Part shown: piece after piece, positions 28,301 to 40,600 of the stretch | Numbering within the stretch: the first letter of the stretch is position 1 | How the letters are laid out: each line of letters opens with the position of its first letter | Assembly: GCA_013399855.1 (NCBI GenBank) | Contig: VXAY01002359.1 | Coordinates: 1,313,776-1,377,775, forward strand | DNA length: 64,000 nt | Reading direction: 5' to 3' | Source: Oxyruncus cristatus | Taxonomy: Eukaryota > Chordata > Aves > Passeriformes > Cotingidae | Made by a program: the position numbers and the translations under genes | Notes under the pieces: generated by a model | Told to the model about the DNA's origin: nothing | Database searches by the model: none | Seen by the model: the letters and a program-made list of their open reading frames with translations, nothing else

Positions 28301-31300
28301 AGGCTTCAGAATGATATCTAATTTAGCATACAGGGAAAAAAAGCATCTAAGAGAGAATTAAAGGCAAGTCCCATGATATAGATGCTTTGGTTTGGATTAA
28401 ACCGCTAAAAGCCTCAGACTTTAAACACTGTAGAAAAAAACCCCTACCATACTCTACATATACCAGAGGGAGTATTAGCATTGTAGGGAAAAAACTCTAT
28501 ACAATGTGATAGCTTATAATTGCAAAGACAGTGGAAATAAAAAGTTTAATAAATCACTTTTCTTCCAATGTTTTTGCCTTTAAGACTTCTCTCCTTTTTG
28601 GCTCAGCACTTATTTAAACTTCGACTGCAGTATAACAAATCTTTATTCTGCAAGCTTCACTGTCTGGCAAGTTGTTGGAGAACGAAATTTTGAGATATAA
28701 ATTAACAAACTCAAAACCTACATTGAAGCAATTACAGCACATGCCCTCAGGCATTTAAATCCCATAGCTGATAGGTCGGACCTACTTGTTTCCATCATAC
28801 TCTTTACCTTGAGCACACTCAGGACACCATGAATTCCCTTCCCCATAATGGGAATATATCAATAAACACTATCAAGATCCACGAGCTGACTGATTACCCA
28901 GAGTGTGAGGAAAGGGTGAACATGCTGACACATATAGGAAGTAGAATCAGGTTTGTGAGTGCATATAAAGGATCCATAGAGGCAGATAAGTACAAGTTGA
29001 GAGTGTTTGAACAGAATTCCACTGCTCCCCTAAATCTCACATTACCACAGTACTGTAACAAGAAGATTAATAGCCTCCTGCACACACTGGTTACCACACA
29101 CCACATCAGGCTGACAATCCATACACATTGCACAAGCGAAAAAGGAAATGGCTGATGTAGAAAACATTCCAAGGGTTTCATATTTGTGGAATTTCTCTTT
29201 TGCATTAGGCAATTCCTTTATTTCAGTAATTCACAAAGAGGTTACACATGCATCCTGAAAGGGCAGACTCAGCCAAAACAAAATGCTCAAGTGAGCATCT
29301 TTATTTAGCGTCATAGATCCAAAAACATTTCCAGCCGTGCCAGCATATGCTCAGTATCAAGTAGAAATGTGCCCCAGATTTTTTTTTCCTCCTAAAAAGT
29401 GGGCAACATAGCCACAGAGGAAACTATGCATATATTTCCTCAACGTGGGTTTCTGTGGAAATCCTATCAGCAACTCTGTCTGGTTTCTCACAGTGATTCA
29501 TCACCGTGCTGGCCCAGGAGGCCAGAATGATGTAAACTAATCTGGAACTTTCAAGGAAGCAGAAGGAGCATTGGCACAAAGCTCTCATCAAATTTCATAT
29601 ATTGGCTAACTCATTTACACCCCTCCAAAATCCCCAACATAAACTTCACATTTTAAGCACAGGTAAACGTGTCCTGCTGACCATTAACTACTGCCAAAAT
29701 AACGACTGCTGCATATGCTAATGCTCCTTTTGAGGGTATCAGTGGCCTCTGGGGAAGCAACCAAACAGAGATGCTAAAATTGTTTATAAAGCCTGGGAGC
29801 AGCCAAACCAAGCCCTTTGAATCCAAATAACCCTAAACTTTGAGCTCAGAAAAAGTACAAAAGTCACACTTTGTTTCCAGATCTACATCCTTCCTTTAGT
29901 GAGCTGAGCACAGACCAGATCCAATTGTCTTTCCTTTTACTAACAGCAGATCCTGCTGTAGTAGCAGGGCCCTGCCGAGAGAAAAGTGAGGGTCCAGAAT
30001 TTGTGCAAATCTGTGCCTTTGAGGATATGATTTCTCAAACTCATCAGTGACTTAGCAAATCTGTAGGTAGGTATAAAAAATTCTCATAATGGCATTTAAG
30101 GAAGTGAGAAGAAAACTGTTAAGATTAAGGGCACCTTTACCTGAGGCACATAGAAATAAAGTATTTTCAGTCCAAGAGAATGTAGCTGAAATACTCTTGT
30201 TGGGGGCGGGGGGGAAGCGGAAATCTCCAAACTCCATACACAAAAATGCTAAATTAGAAACATTTTGGGGGGTAATTCTCATATGTAGCTATGTTCTTTG
30301 GCAGTATTTCGGATACACACAGGAAATTTCAGTGTAAGCTCAGCCAGTATAAAATCCTTCAGTACTGCCACAATGATAATGATTTTCCAAGCATCCAAAC
30401 TAAAAATATTTGACTCATTTTTTTTCTTCAAATTACCACTACCCTCTCTTTCTCACTGAGAACTACGAAATAGAGGCCCAGCTTTCCAGATTCTACTACT
30501 AATGAGTTGTGGGCATACAAATATTTCACTTTGAACATATGACAACACTAGAGAGGAAGAGGGATCACACTCACAAAAACTCCAAATATGTAAAACTTTT
30601 GAAAAAAAAAAAAAAGACATTAAAAATATCAGTAACGAAGTCAAGAAGTTTACAGTATGAAAACCAGACCTGTTTTCTTCATTTAAGGTCTTCAGATGTC
30701 TAAAGAATATTTTATAATACTATTCTCACGATAATTTCTTTTAACGCTCCTCATCACATGTCTTGCCTCATCTATATTGCTATACCAGCAGAGACACAAC
30801 CATAGATTACAATAATCCCTGTACACTTTAGGACTAGATACTTTCAAGTAAGCAATTATTTCTCCATGGTTTAAATACACATAGAAAACAATCTTAAAAC
30901 TCCTTGTTAGTTCTGTTATAGTTCTTTTTCTTTAATTCATTCAGATGTCTAAGAATAGCATATGGGGAAAAAATATGCAAATGTATGCAAATGTATATAC
31001 ACATATTTACAGAAATACAGCTGAGGTTGAATAGATATGATCCAGCAGAATGGACAGGAAACAAAACATGGTTGCCAGCTTCCCCTAAAGTAATAGTTCC
31101 CAATGGCACTGGAAAAACATGAACCACTGCCATCATCTCCCAGTGGTGAGCACTCTTTCTGGTGACATGACCCTGAAAACTGCCCTTTTTCAGGGCCAGG
31201 ACCCCCAGTGCACTGATATCAGCGTCAAGCTGGTTTCTTAATGCCTCCCTTTTCTGACCCATCTCACCTTATCTAACAGAGCCCATTGCTAAAGAGAGGC

Positions 31301-32884
31301 AGGGCAGACCTGCAGGTGCTGGGGCTCGGGAAGGGGCAGCAGCAGCCCCAGAGTGCTGCTGGAGCACCTACTCCACAGCCCAGAGGAGGCAGACCCAACG
31401 GGGTTGCTTCAAGGCTCCTGACCAGGTTTGAAATGCGTATTCTCTTGAGAGTTAGGGTCCTCCACAGTTCTGCAACACAGTGGAAGGAAAAGACAAGGAT
31501 CTGTCTGGAGTTTTATGTTATTTAAGGAATTGCTTGTCTTTTAGGAGAAAAATGAAATATTTAGTTTTTAAGTGGTGTGTTTTTACATTGTTACAGTGTT
31601 GCTCATTAAGCTCATTCTTTTGGTTGCCTTTCCACAGCCAAAAGGACAAGGGACTACACCAGCCAAGAGCACAACAGGAATCACAAAGGCTTGGTCATGG
31701 CTTACATGATGTCCTGCTTGCACAGGAAAGATCCAGTTCATAAATTCTCTGATACTTAGGGGAAGACACCACTGGTCTCACTCCTCTGTGAAAATCCTAC
31801 ACACATCTGCCACAGGCCTACTTGCTGGCACCCCTCACATCACCAGCAGCTTTGTTTTGTTTTCTTCTGCATCTCATTTTCTTTCTTGCTGCTTTTCAGA
31901 CAGGTCATCCAGAGGATCTCTTCTTTTACCACTCTTATTATGCTTCTAAAGCCATTCTGAAATCAATCGTTCTGGAACTCAAAATGACTCAGTCATATTC
32001 TGTATTTCTAAATTGGTTACCTAAAAAGCAAACAAAACCCATTATCTCTTATCTAAGTTCTGTTGCTCTGTGGAGTGTGCCATACAGCATAGCTCATCTC
32101 AGGTACACACGAGAGATCCCACAGGATTGTTCCCTGACTGTTGAGACTCATGTGCCATCAAGGAAAATAAAGGAAATGCCAAACCACTTGCTGCTTAGTA
32201 TTTTTTAAATGATAAACCATGATTAAAAGGAGGATAAATATTTGCATCCCCTGTTCTCACCATTCCCCTGCTTACCTTCTCTCAAACCTCAGCAAATTTC
32301 TCACAAGCAGAAACAGCAGTGATGCTAATTCTGTGAATGTGAACACACTGAGTCAGCAAAACACAGAGCAAAACCTCTTTCTTCTCTCCATCTTGTTTAG
32401 AATCAAACAAAAGAGAAGGAGGCTTGTGTCCTTTCCAAAGGACACCTTCTGTTAGCAGAAAACAAAGCTTTTAATATTAAACTAAGCTGTAAATTCATTT
32501 CTTAAACTGCTTTTTCCAAATAAGCCAACAGCTTTGCTCTGCCCTCAACACACCTTCTACCACGCGTGCTCAGTGGCAAAGAGAAGCTGCTTTTAATCAC
32601 ACAACTCCAGAGCTTTGCTGCCCCATGAGAAACAAGGCTAAATTATTTTCAAACCTATGAAAGAAAATTGGGGCAACAGTCACATTCCTCCGCAAGTCCC
32701 ACCGCAAATTCCTTCAAATGGGAAATGAAACAAAGCATTAAGGAAACAAAATGAAATGGAAGAGTTGAAATAAAAAAAAAATCAAAAACAAACTTCTGAA
32801 GTCAGAGAGTGCAACAGACCACAGATTTTTCTCAAAATCCTCCAAAAATGTTTTGAAAAAAAGTTTGCCAAAATTACTTGATGC
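19331..32884. other. AT-rich non-coding stretch, no exon seen
   Basis: No gene is supportable. An exact 13-base word, TTCCCAAAACTTT, occurs twice at 19650-19662 and 19668-19680. Homopolymers include T12 at 25162-25173, A16 at 28123-28138 and a poly-A run near 30602-30614. A G-rich run lies near 30200-30213. The 141-codon plus frame at 19549-19974 is about the longest expected by chance in DNA of this composition and has no recognisable domain. A pair of octamer motifs at 30975-30992 is listed separately. Confidence 0.6.
30975..30992 (+). promoter_or_regulatory. Two ATGCAAAT octamers spaced ten bases apart
   Basis: Two perfect copies of ATGCAAAT start at 30975 and 30985, exactly one helical turn apart. 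The octamer is the established binding sequence of POU-domain (Oct) transcription factors. Single octamers are common by chance in AT-rich DNA, but two perfect copies in phase are less so. There is no neighbouring exon or promoter to support a role, and the pair could equally be a ten-base tandem duplication. Confidence 0.25.
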
Positions 32885-33436
32885 CAACAAATCTTTTTTT
32901 GGGGTGAAAAGCAGAATGACCAAATGCAGACTCCTGGAATGCACTGATGATAACTTCCTTCTCCAAGTGGTAGAGGAGCCCACGAGGAGAGGTGCTGTGC
33001 TGGACCTTGTTCTCACCAAGGAGGGGCTGGTGGGGAATGTGAAGCTCAAGGGCAGCCTGGGCTGCAGTGCCCATGACATGGTGGAGTTCAAGATCCCTGG
33101 CACTGAAGAGGGCACACAAACACAACAAGCTCTCTACCCTGGACCTCAGGAGAGTAGATTTTGGCCTCCTTAGGGATCTGCTTGGCAAGAATACCATGGA
33201 ATAAAACCCTGGAGGGAAGAGAGGTGAAGGAAGATGGTTAATACTCAAGGATCATCACCTCCAAGCTCAGGAGAGATGCATCCTAACAAAGAGGAGTTGG
33301 GGGAAAATGCCAGGTCTGTGTGGATGAACAAGGAACTCCTGGACAAACAAACACAAAAGGGAAGCCTACAGAGGGTGGAAGCAAGGACAGGAGCCTGGGA
33401 GGAATACAGAGAAATTATCTAAGCAGCCAGGGACTT
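32885..33436 (+). mobile_element. CR1 LINE fragment: ORF2, endonuclease to RT linker, decayed
   Basis: CR1 elements are the dominant LINE retrotransposons of birds; ORF2 encodes an endonuclease and a reverse transcriptase. In pieces, the plus strand reads as the end of the endonuclease domain and the linker before the reverse transcriptase. Diagnostic blocks are LLECTDDNFL, VVEEPTRRGAVLDLVLT, EGLVGNVKLKGSLGCSAHD, then LRRVDFGLLRDLLG, LQAQERC and WMNKELLDK. The reading moves between frames: one shift falls near 33105, a stop lies at 33202-33204 where the family has a sense codon, and another shift falls near 33290. The 5' part of the element, the reverse transcriptase core and the 3' end are missing. 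It is a dead internal fragment with no neighbouring gene. The family match is from remembered protein patterns, not a search, but several independent blocks agree in order. Confidence 0.87.
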
Positions 33437-35303
33437 TTAAAAAACATTACACTCAATAAGTACTTCTGGTGAGCTCCAAAGCACTAGAGAGCCATCATCA
33501 AGATTACACCAGGAACGTAGTTTAGAATCACATGGAAGATTAATATTTATTGTGAACCCTCTTTTGACAAAAACATCTTTCCATATTCTCTTATCCTTTT
33601 TACAGTCCCCTAGCACACATCCTGACAATCTTTGGGGCACATTAGAGCACGAGCGTTTATCACTATTGCAACAACAGTTTATAGCTCTCTGTTTAGACTG
33701 CAAATCCAATTTTGTTGGTGCTGCCTGAGCTGCATTTTAAGACTACAGATTTCTGGATACTGGCACACACTTAATCACATTTTAAATCAGACAGTTGCAT
33801 GCTCCCATCTGTGCCACAGAAGACTCTAATCTTTGTTGGGTAGGTAACAGTTTCATCAGACAAATATTTTTAGAACGTGGCAGCTGAGCTACCATTTTTT
33901 ACCATTTCCCGAGAGGGATTTGACCTTAGGACCTCATGACATTCTGTAGCAGGTACTATTTCCACAGATCCCGTGAACAGTGTTACAAAACTGACTTTTC
34001 TATGAGAAATCCACCTTCCAATGTTTCCAAAATCATAGAAATGCTATTGGAAAACACATCTGTCAAGTTTACATCAGTGTATTTAAGATGCTACTGGATA
34101 TCATAGTACTACATGTTTTCACTTAGTTCAAAGCACACACATATGCCATAATTTCCAAGGAATAGAAAGGCATCCAAGGAAACAAAAAGCAAGTACTACA
34201 GTCAAGTATATTATTGCTGGAGGGAGAGGAATGGGAATCAGGAACACACCAGCCTTGATTTTAGTGGAGTTCTTATCACTGCAGTTTCAATTACCTTGAT
34301 GACAGAGAAGACCAGTACTGAGGTGTTACTGCATACACAACAATTCCAGATTAGACTTACTATAGTTACTTATATGTAATGTATGAAAATAACTTCTTGT
34401 ACTGGAGCTCTAGTTTGTTTGGTATTTTCTGAAATAGGCCAGAACTTGTAGTTCTTGGGCAGAACTCCCACTGGAAGATTCTGCATTTCCTATGTCTGTC
34501 AGTTGGTTGATATCGGCTCCTGTGTTGGGAATTACCAGTGCACTGAGTCTGCTGTGCCTAAACTCTTCTTCACTGAGCAATCTAAGGCTCTACTGGGTAT
34601 GACAGCAGGTTCATTTCTGCAATTTCCAGTACTTCCCAAGTCCATCTGGGCCGCAGTTATATCATGGACTGTCTATTTTCTGGTTTGTTTTTTTTGTTTT
34701 ACCAACTTACAGTCTTAGTAAGAACAGGCCAGTGCCGATATAAAGTCAGTGAAAATATCAATAACAATGACTCAAACATGAGCCCTCACTTTTTTTTGTT
34801 CTTTGTACAGAAAAAAAAATAAGCTTCAGCCACAGATGGGCAGTTAAATCATTATTAATCAGCTAGTCCAACTACTTCTTGTTCATGTACCACTTGTTCC
34901 TTGTTTTTGAGGGAGGGACAACAGAGTATTATTTTTACATTGCATATAAACATTCCCTGAACAAAGGTAGAAGCCTGGGAGTCACTTTTCAGTCCTGATA
35001 AATTCAAAAAGCAGCACAGCAGCCGACTGACTAGATCAACAAGCCCGTTTTCCAGAGATACGATTAAATGGTGTTGAAAACTCACATGAGTAGGAATTAC
35101 TAGGTACTTTGGACTTTTGAGTTCTTGAGTTTGATCCAAAGCCTGTGGCAGGCAATGTAAAGACTGTCCTTGACTTCTGTAACATTTACACTGGGCTCCT
35201 CATGAAGTGCATAAATGAGGATTTGGGATTTTTAAAGTCTTGGACTGTATCTTTCCCTTAATTCATTTTTCTTTGCTTACAGAGCTGGTGTGAAAACCTT
35301 ATG
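33437..35303. other. AT-rich non-coding stretch, no exon seen
   Basis: This follows the CR1 ORF2 fragment. I see no exon, RNA gene or further repeat, and the open frames are under 100 codons without recognisable domains. A direct repeat of AGCTGGTGTGA at 35283-35293 and 35341-35351 straddles the left end of the possible inverted-repeat element that follows. Confidence 0.6.
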
Positions 35304-35414
35304 GCATGTCTACACTATACAATGCAGAAATCCCTGCACCAGCTGGTGTGAGTACCCAGCATAGCACCATGCTGAGCCATTAGCTTGGGTCCTGGGAGTA
35401 GTATAGATATATTA
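35304..35414. mobile_element. Possible ancient short inverted-repeat (MITE-like) element
   Basis: The left end contains ATGTCTACACTATAC (35306-35320). The right end contains AGTATAGATAT (about 35400-35410), which is the reverse complement of the left end apart from two transitions of the kind expected from old methyl-CpG or C-to-T decay. About 80 bases lie between. TCTACACT-type ends facing each other are reminiscent of old non-autonomous DNA transposons common in reptile genomes, but I cannot name a family. The arms are short and degenerate, so this is tentative. Confidence 0.3.
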
Positions 35415-36465
35415 GCATGGCATCCCGCCCAGGCTAATGAGCTCAGGCTAGCTCTGCATTATCCTGCTTTGATCCAGACTAGCTCCTCTGCAGCTCTGCA
35501 CAGCCCCATGCTGCACAGAGCAAACGTGTCTCTGCACCGCTGAATGTTATCTGCTCCATATATCACACTCCTGCCCCTGCAGACCCACTGCTGTTTGAAT
35601 GCCGTTTCTTTGTCTGAATTCTAAACACTCCAGTATACAAAAATGCCTGTTCCTAAACTGGAACTTATTTATCTATCCACACATTGCAATCTACAAATAA
35701 ACAGAGCACCTGCATCTCACCACATTTCCTATTCGATACTGACGACATCACATGCTTATATTGTGACTGAAGCAGAGTTTTAAATTAATCCCAGTAATCA
35801 TCAGTTAGCTCTTTTGCCTTTAGTTTTGTGTGGAGGGGGAAGAATTCTGCATTTTGGTTTCATCACCCAGTTCTAAATGCCTCTTCTTAAACTAAAACCT
35901 GTATATTCTCCCTCTGTTGGCAGAAGCTTGTCTCTTGAATAGCAGGGAGTTGATCACTGAAATAGAAAAAATGTCATTGGCAAGACAGGTTGACTGACAG
36001 CCATTGTAATTAACTAAAAGATTTCAATTGTAATGTATTTCTGTGTCATGGGCAACAGTAATTATTAGAGGGACATGCACATATATGTACGTTACTTAGC
36101 AGTTATACCATGTCATCACTTTTAAGAGATTCCTTTCTTCCTGCTTACCTATTCCAAAGGACCAAACATATGTCTTTGATCTGCCTGAAAGGATAAGTGT
36201 CTTACCAAGGGTTTGAGCACATGAATAGCTAAGTACAGCTCCTGACACAGCAGAAAGCATTTGCACACACCTAAGACAAAGGCTAAATGCAGAAATGGAA
36301 CAACCAGCATAAAAAAAAAAACACTGAATGGAGCAAACTTATAATTACCAACAGGAGCAACATCCTTTCCTCATCAATCCTCAGGCATGCTTATATTAAG
36401 CCATAAAAGGGTTAGACAATTCTGGAGGGATAGTCTTTCAGGGTTTTTTGTTTAATGCTTTGGAG
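35415..36465. other. Non-coding stretch, no exon seen
   Basis: No gene or clear repeat is visible. The first 120 bases are richer in G and C and contain several AGCTC/GAGCT words, which may be the decayed remainder of the element to the left. The rest is AT-rich, with a poly-A run near 36310-36320. Confidence 0.55.
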
Positions 36466-37600
36466 CTAAATCATGCTTTCCTTTCCCAGGGGTGCACAAG
36501 ACAAAGAAGAGGCCAGATGGAGCCCTCTTCCCCTCCCTAACACACCTGGGCAGGGGCCAGGCTCAGCACAGCGCCCAGGGGAGTGTGTGGAGCACTGGCA
36601 GCCCTGGAGTGCTCCCAGCCAGGCCACGGGGCTCGGCTCCCACCGACCCACAGATGGGAACAGCGGCGGGAGCAAACATTCCCTCTTGTAGGGCCAGGCT
36701 CAGGGCACCTCCACCCTCACTGCAACACTTAACGTGTTCAAGGGCCACAATTTGTTCCCTTTGAAGCTCTGACATCTTTCCATCCTTCAGGCAGCCGTTA
36801 TCCAGCTAAATCTCCAGAGCCAGTCCTGCCTCCAAGCACAGACACGGAGCCACAGCAGAGCCAGAGGGGGTTGCCAAAGGAGGACAATACGCCGGAGCTC
36901 CCGAAGCAGCAGTGGCTGCTGCCTGCAGTGCTACCCAGGGATGGGGCTGCAGGTTCCCAGCAGGACACTTCAGAAGGCGCAGCCAGCGGCTGGAAGGACT
37001 TCAGAGGCATACCCTGTGAGAGAGGGACGGTGCTTGCGAGGGAAACACAGGAGACAAACTCCCAGGACCGCAAAACATCTCCCTGGAGCCCTAATAAACA
37101 AACCAATTTAGTTTTATTCTGATCCACGACGCAGCTGCAGAAGCAGCAGACACTGCAGGGTTGACAGGAGAAACAGGGATTCAGCTCAGCTGGTGCAACA
37201 CCCACCTCCCCACCACAACCTGACTGCACTGTCAGAGGGGCACTGTAAAGTTCACTGGCTCCCAGAGTGAGCCCTGCACTCGTAATCATGACAGAGCACA
37301 TGTGAGGGAACATACATGGAAGGGGACAACACCGGTAACAGGGTAAACCATATTAATGAAGAGATCACTCTGAAGCACAGAAACAAGGACCACCCTTGGC
37401 AGGAATGCACAAAAATGGCCCTGCCCAGAGCAGGCAGGAACAGCAGTCACTAGAGCTACATCACATGCCACTTTAAGGCCATACACCTGCTCCCCACACA
37501 AAGCCAGCCAGACCCTCTTCGTGCTGCAGGGAGTCTGGGGACTTCTAAGGTCCTTTAGGACCACCAGAAGCAGCATGGTCAAAGTTCAAACATGATCAGC
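36466..37600. other. GC-richer block with scattered CpG, function unknown
   Basis: This kilobase is clearly richer in G and C than its surroundings and has CpG sites in several places (around 36600-36670, 36790-36910, 36980-37070 and 37120-37130), though not at island density. Overlapping frames on both strands stay open for 70-171 codons, the longest being a minus frame at 36798-37313. Their products are rich in Ser, Cys, Gly and Pro without a recognisable domain, as expected where stop codons are rare. An AATAAA hexamer occurs near 37092. It could be a weak CpG-island remnant, an enhancer or an unrecognised LTR-type repeat. Confidence 0.4.
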
Positions 37601-40600
37601 TCCCAGCGTGAGAAAGTTTTCTTGCACCAATCAGCCACAACCTGGCTTAAGAAGAAACCAAACTACGGAGAAAAACAAAGAAAAAGCTAGAAAGGGCTGC
37701 AATATTTTATGCCATTGATTGTTTGTTCTCCTTTTGTTTTGTTTTCATGGCACATAATGGAGATACTACTTTAAGCCAAAAAGAGAACCTCAGAATCAGT
37801 GCTGACTGTCATAGAATAAAGACACCCTGTAACTCTGCCCTCATTTTAGCACTGATTTCACTAACCACATTGTTCTCGGCACAGTAAAGTGCTGAGGCCA
37901 AAGCTACTAGGTGCAACTTGTCTCTCTGCTGCAAAGAGGCTACAGCTATGCTCCAGATTCTCTTTCTCACAGGAGTACTGTAGGAACACTGTATTTTACA
38001 TCTAAAGCAGAGCAGGGCTAACCTACACTTTTTCTTGTGTGAAAAAATACTGTAACAGTCACTTCAGTGTGCACCAGCAAGAACCAGTTCCTGACATCAC
38101 AGCTATAAAATTCCCACCTGTTCCTCCTGAGGTGCAGCACTGGAAGAGTGTGGAGGGCAGCCATCCCAGGGCTTGCATAAAGATCCTACTTTGCCTGCTC
38201 CTTTCTCTAGAGAGGATGGGGATGTTCCATAGACTCCTTCAAGGACAACTAAACTTATAAGACAAAACACATAACTGAAGAACCTGAGAGGGAGTAACAG
38301 ATGTCCAGCTTGACACAAGCTGAAAGGAATTCCCATCTGTATGGCAAATTGCTCAGTCCTCTTCCATTGCACTCAAATAATTTTTCCACACTGCCACACC
38401 TATATGGAGCTCACTACAGGTTTTGCCTGGACACACGTAAGGTGAGCAAATCCCACTGCTGTCGGCCACAGTCTTGGCTGCTCTGCACCCTTATCTGGAT
38501 CTGTGCTCACTGAAAGGGTTCTGGCAGCCAGCCAACCCATCAGCAATTCCAAAGGCTTCCCCCAGCCAGTGGGCAGCCCAGTCCCCATGAAATGTGCAAT
38601 TTGCAGGGGAGGAACCAACCTCAGAAGCACAGCAAGTTGTGGGGCAGACCTCTGCCCACTTTACCAAATCACATGCCACCTTCATATGCACAATACAAGA
38701 GCATGTTTGACTGTTAAGAGGTATTTGGGGAAGGAGACTAACATATGAAAAGGAAAAAATTCTGCCCACCCAGTGTTCACTGAGAAGAGCTTTGTCCATT
38801 GCTGCGATTATTTGCCAAAATTCAAAATAAATCTGTTTTCTTGGTGTTGGTGGCATCATCACCATTTCCTGTCCCCCCTTCCCAAGACCCTTAATAGCAA
38901 AGGTATTTCACAGGCAAACATTTCTTTTTTAAAAGGCAGAGCTCATCTTAATTTAGAATCCAGCATCTATGCCAAGACTTCACACTGTGCTGAATGCATT
39001 ACAACATCTACCAAAAGTGCAAAATACATTTTAAAAATGGTCAGGCAATACACTGAATAGTTGTGGTTTCTGAACTCTCGCCAGTTTTAGCTAGAGGAGT
39101 TTTTTTTACCCTGTGTAAGTTATGGGCACATTCAAAAAGATATGTGTACAGTGTTCTTGCAATCTAATATATCACAGCAAGTAGATTTGCAAATACTTTT
39201 GTTCACTGAAGCACAGCACATCCAGAACTACCTCTGTATTTCCCTTACCCATCAGGTGTTGTTATTCCTTTTCAACATGAAACACCATATTAAGAAATTA
39301 CCTTTGGCAGTTCCAAACACCCAAAGTCTAGAATACAAGAATCTGGTTACTTGGGGAAATAGGATCCTGTGATGACCAGGGTAAAAGATACTAATTTTTT
39401 ATTAATTTTAAAACCAGAATAATTTAGCCCCTAAAAAAAAATAGTAGGAATCATAATATGCAAAATCTTAGCTTCTGATGAGTCAGAATAATGAATGGCT
39501 TCCTTGCTAGAACTACTTGTGGGTACTGGTTTGCTGACAGTACTGCAAGCACCAACCAGGCAGAGGATTCAGGATTCCAGCATCATATCCAGATCTCATA
39601 AGAAATTGTGATCTCAACCTTTCCCAAATATCAGCCTGATATTCCAGAATATAATCCTGTTTTGAGTTTGCAAATAGGTTGGAATGATTCTTTTCCCATT
39701 ACACTTTAGTTATGGGCACTTCTGGTGAAAAAGAGCAGAGAGAAAAGCCAGCAAACCAGCAGGCAGCCATTGTGAAAAAGACTGAAACAGGATCAGGGTT
39801 CTCCCTAAGGAGAGGGAAATAGCTGCAGATGAGTCGAGTAAGAGGGAAGTCTAGAAGAAAGCACAAGGCAGATTAAAAGATTTTTAAAAGCCCAGCAGCA
39901 AGAACCACTGGAATCCTGACTTCGTTTAAACAGGTCAAAGCTGATAGATTAGAGGGTGTGAAACCAGAGCTGGCTGGTCATTTTCTGACTTGTTTTTCAA
40001 AAGAAAATGTCAGTTAGTTGAAACCAAAGCTTTTGGCAGGAATATACACACTGACTTTGTCTGGAACATTTTCTTGGGTACAAGGTGGCACTTCTGATCA
40101 GGGAAATCACTCCCCAAGAGCAACCAACGATCCCACCACTAGGCCAGTGCCCTGGAAGAGCACTGAAATCCCTACACCAAAGGTGAGGAAATCCCAGGCT
40201 AACAGTGACCCTTTAACAGTGAGTCTACGTGACCTCACAGAGCAGTCTGTGGATGGACCAGCCCAGAGACCCTCATTCTGGTGGACCTACACCCAAACTA
40301 CTCAACCCTACTGCTCTTCTGACGTACCCAGATCATTTTCACAAAAGAAACTCACACCAATCTTGTCTGGTGTCTGCACCCACCTTCCAGCAGGAACTAC
40401 CTTGAGTGTGTCTGGATCCACTGCTGTTTGATGCCATATTTTTATTTTCTCTGTGTTTTTCAGTATCTATTTTATCTTTTCTTCCAATTTTCCAGAGAGT
40501 TCTACTAACAAACCTTATAAAGTTCCTGTAAACAGAAGACAGATACGGTTCATAGCAAAGATGAGATGTCATGTTAGCTCCTTTCCAAAAACAGCTCCCA

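Noticed and set aside
36798..37313. 171-codon minus-strand frame in the GC-richer block
   Set aside because: Composition is Ser/Cys/Gly/Leu-rich without a domain, overlapping frames on the other strand are also open, and no splice or promoter context supports it.
40018..40431. 137-codon plus-strand stretch with a hydrophobic, signal-like start and a donor-like GGTGAGG inside
   Set aside because: It starts at TTG, not ATG, no acceptor or upstream exon was found, and the sequence matches no family I know, including retroviral genes.
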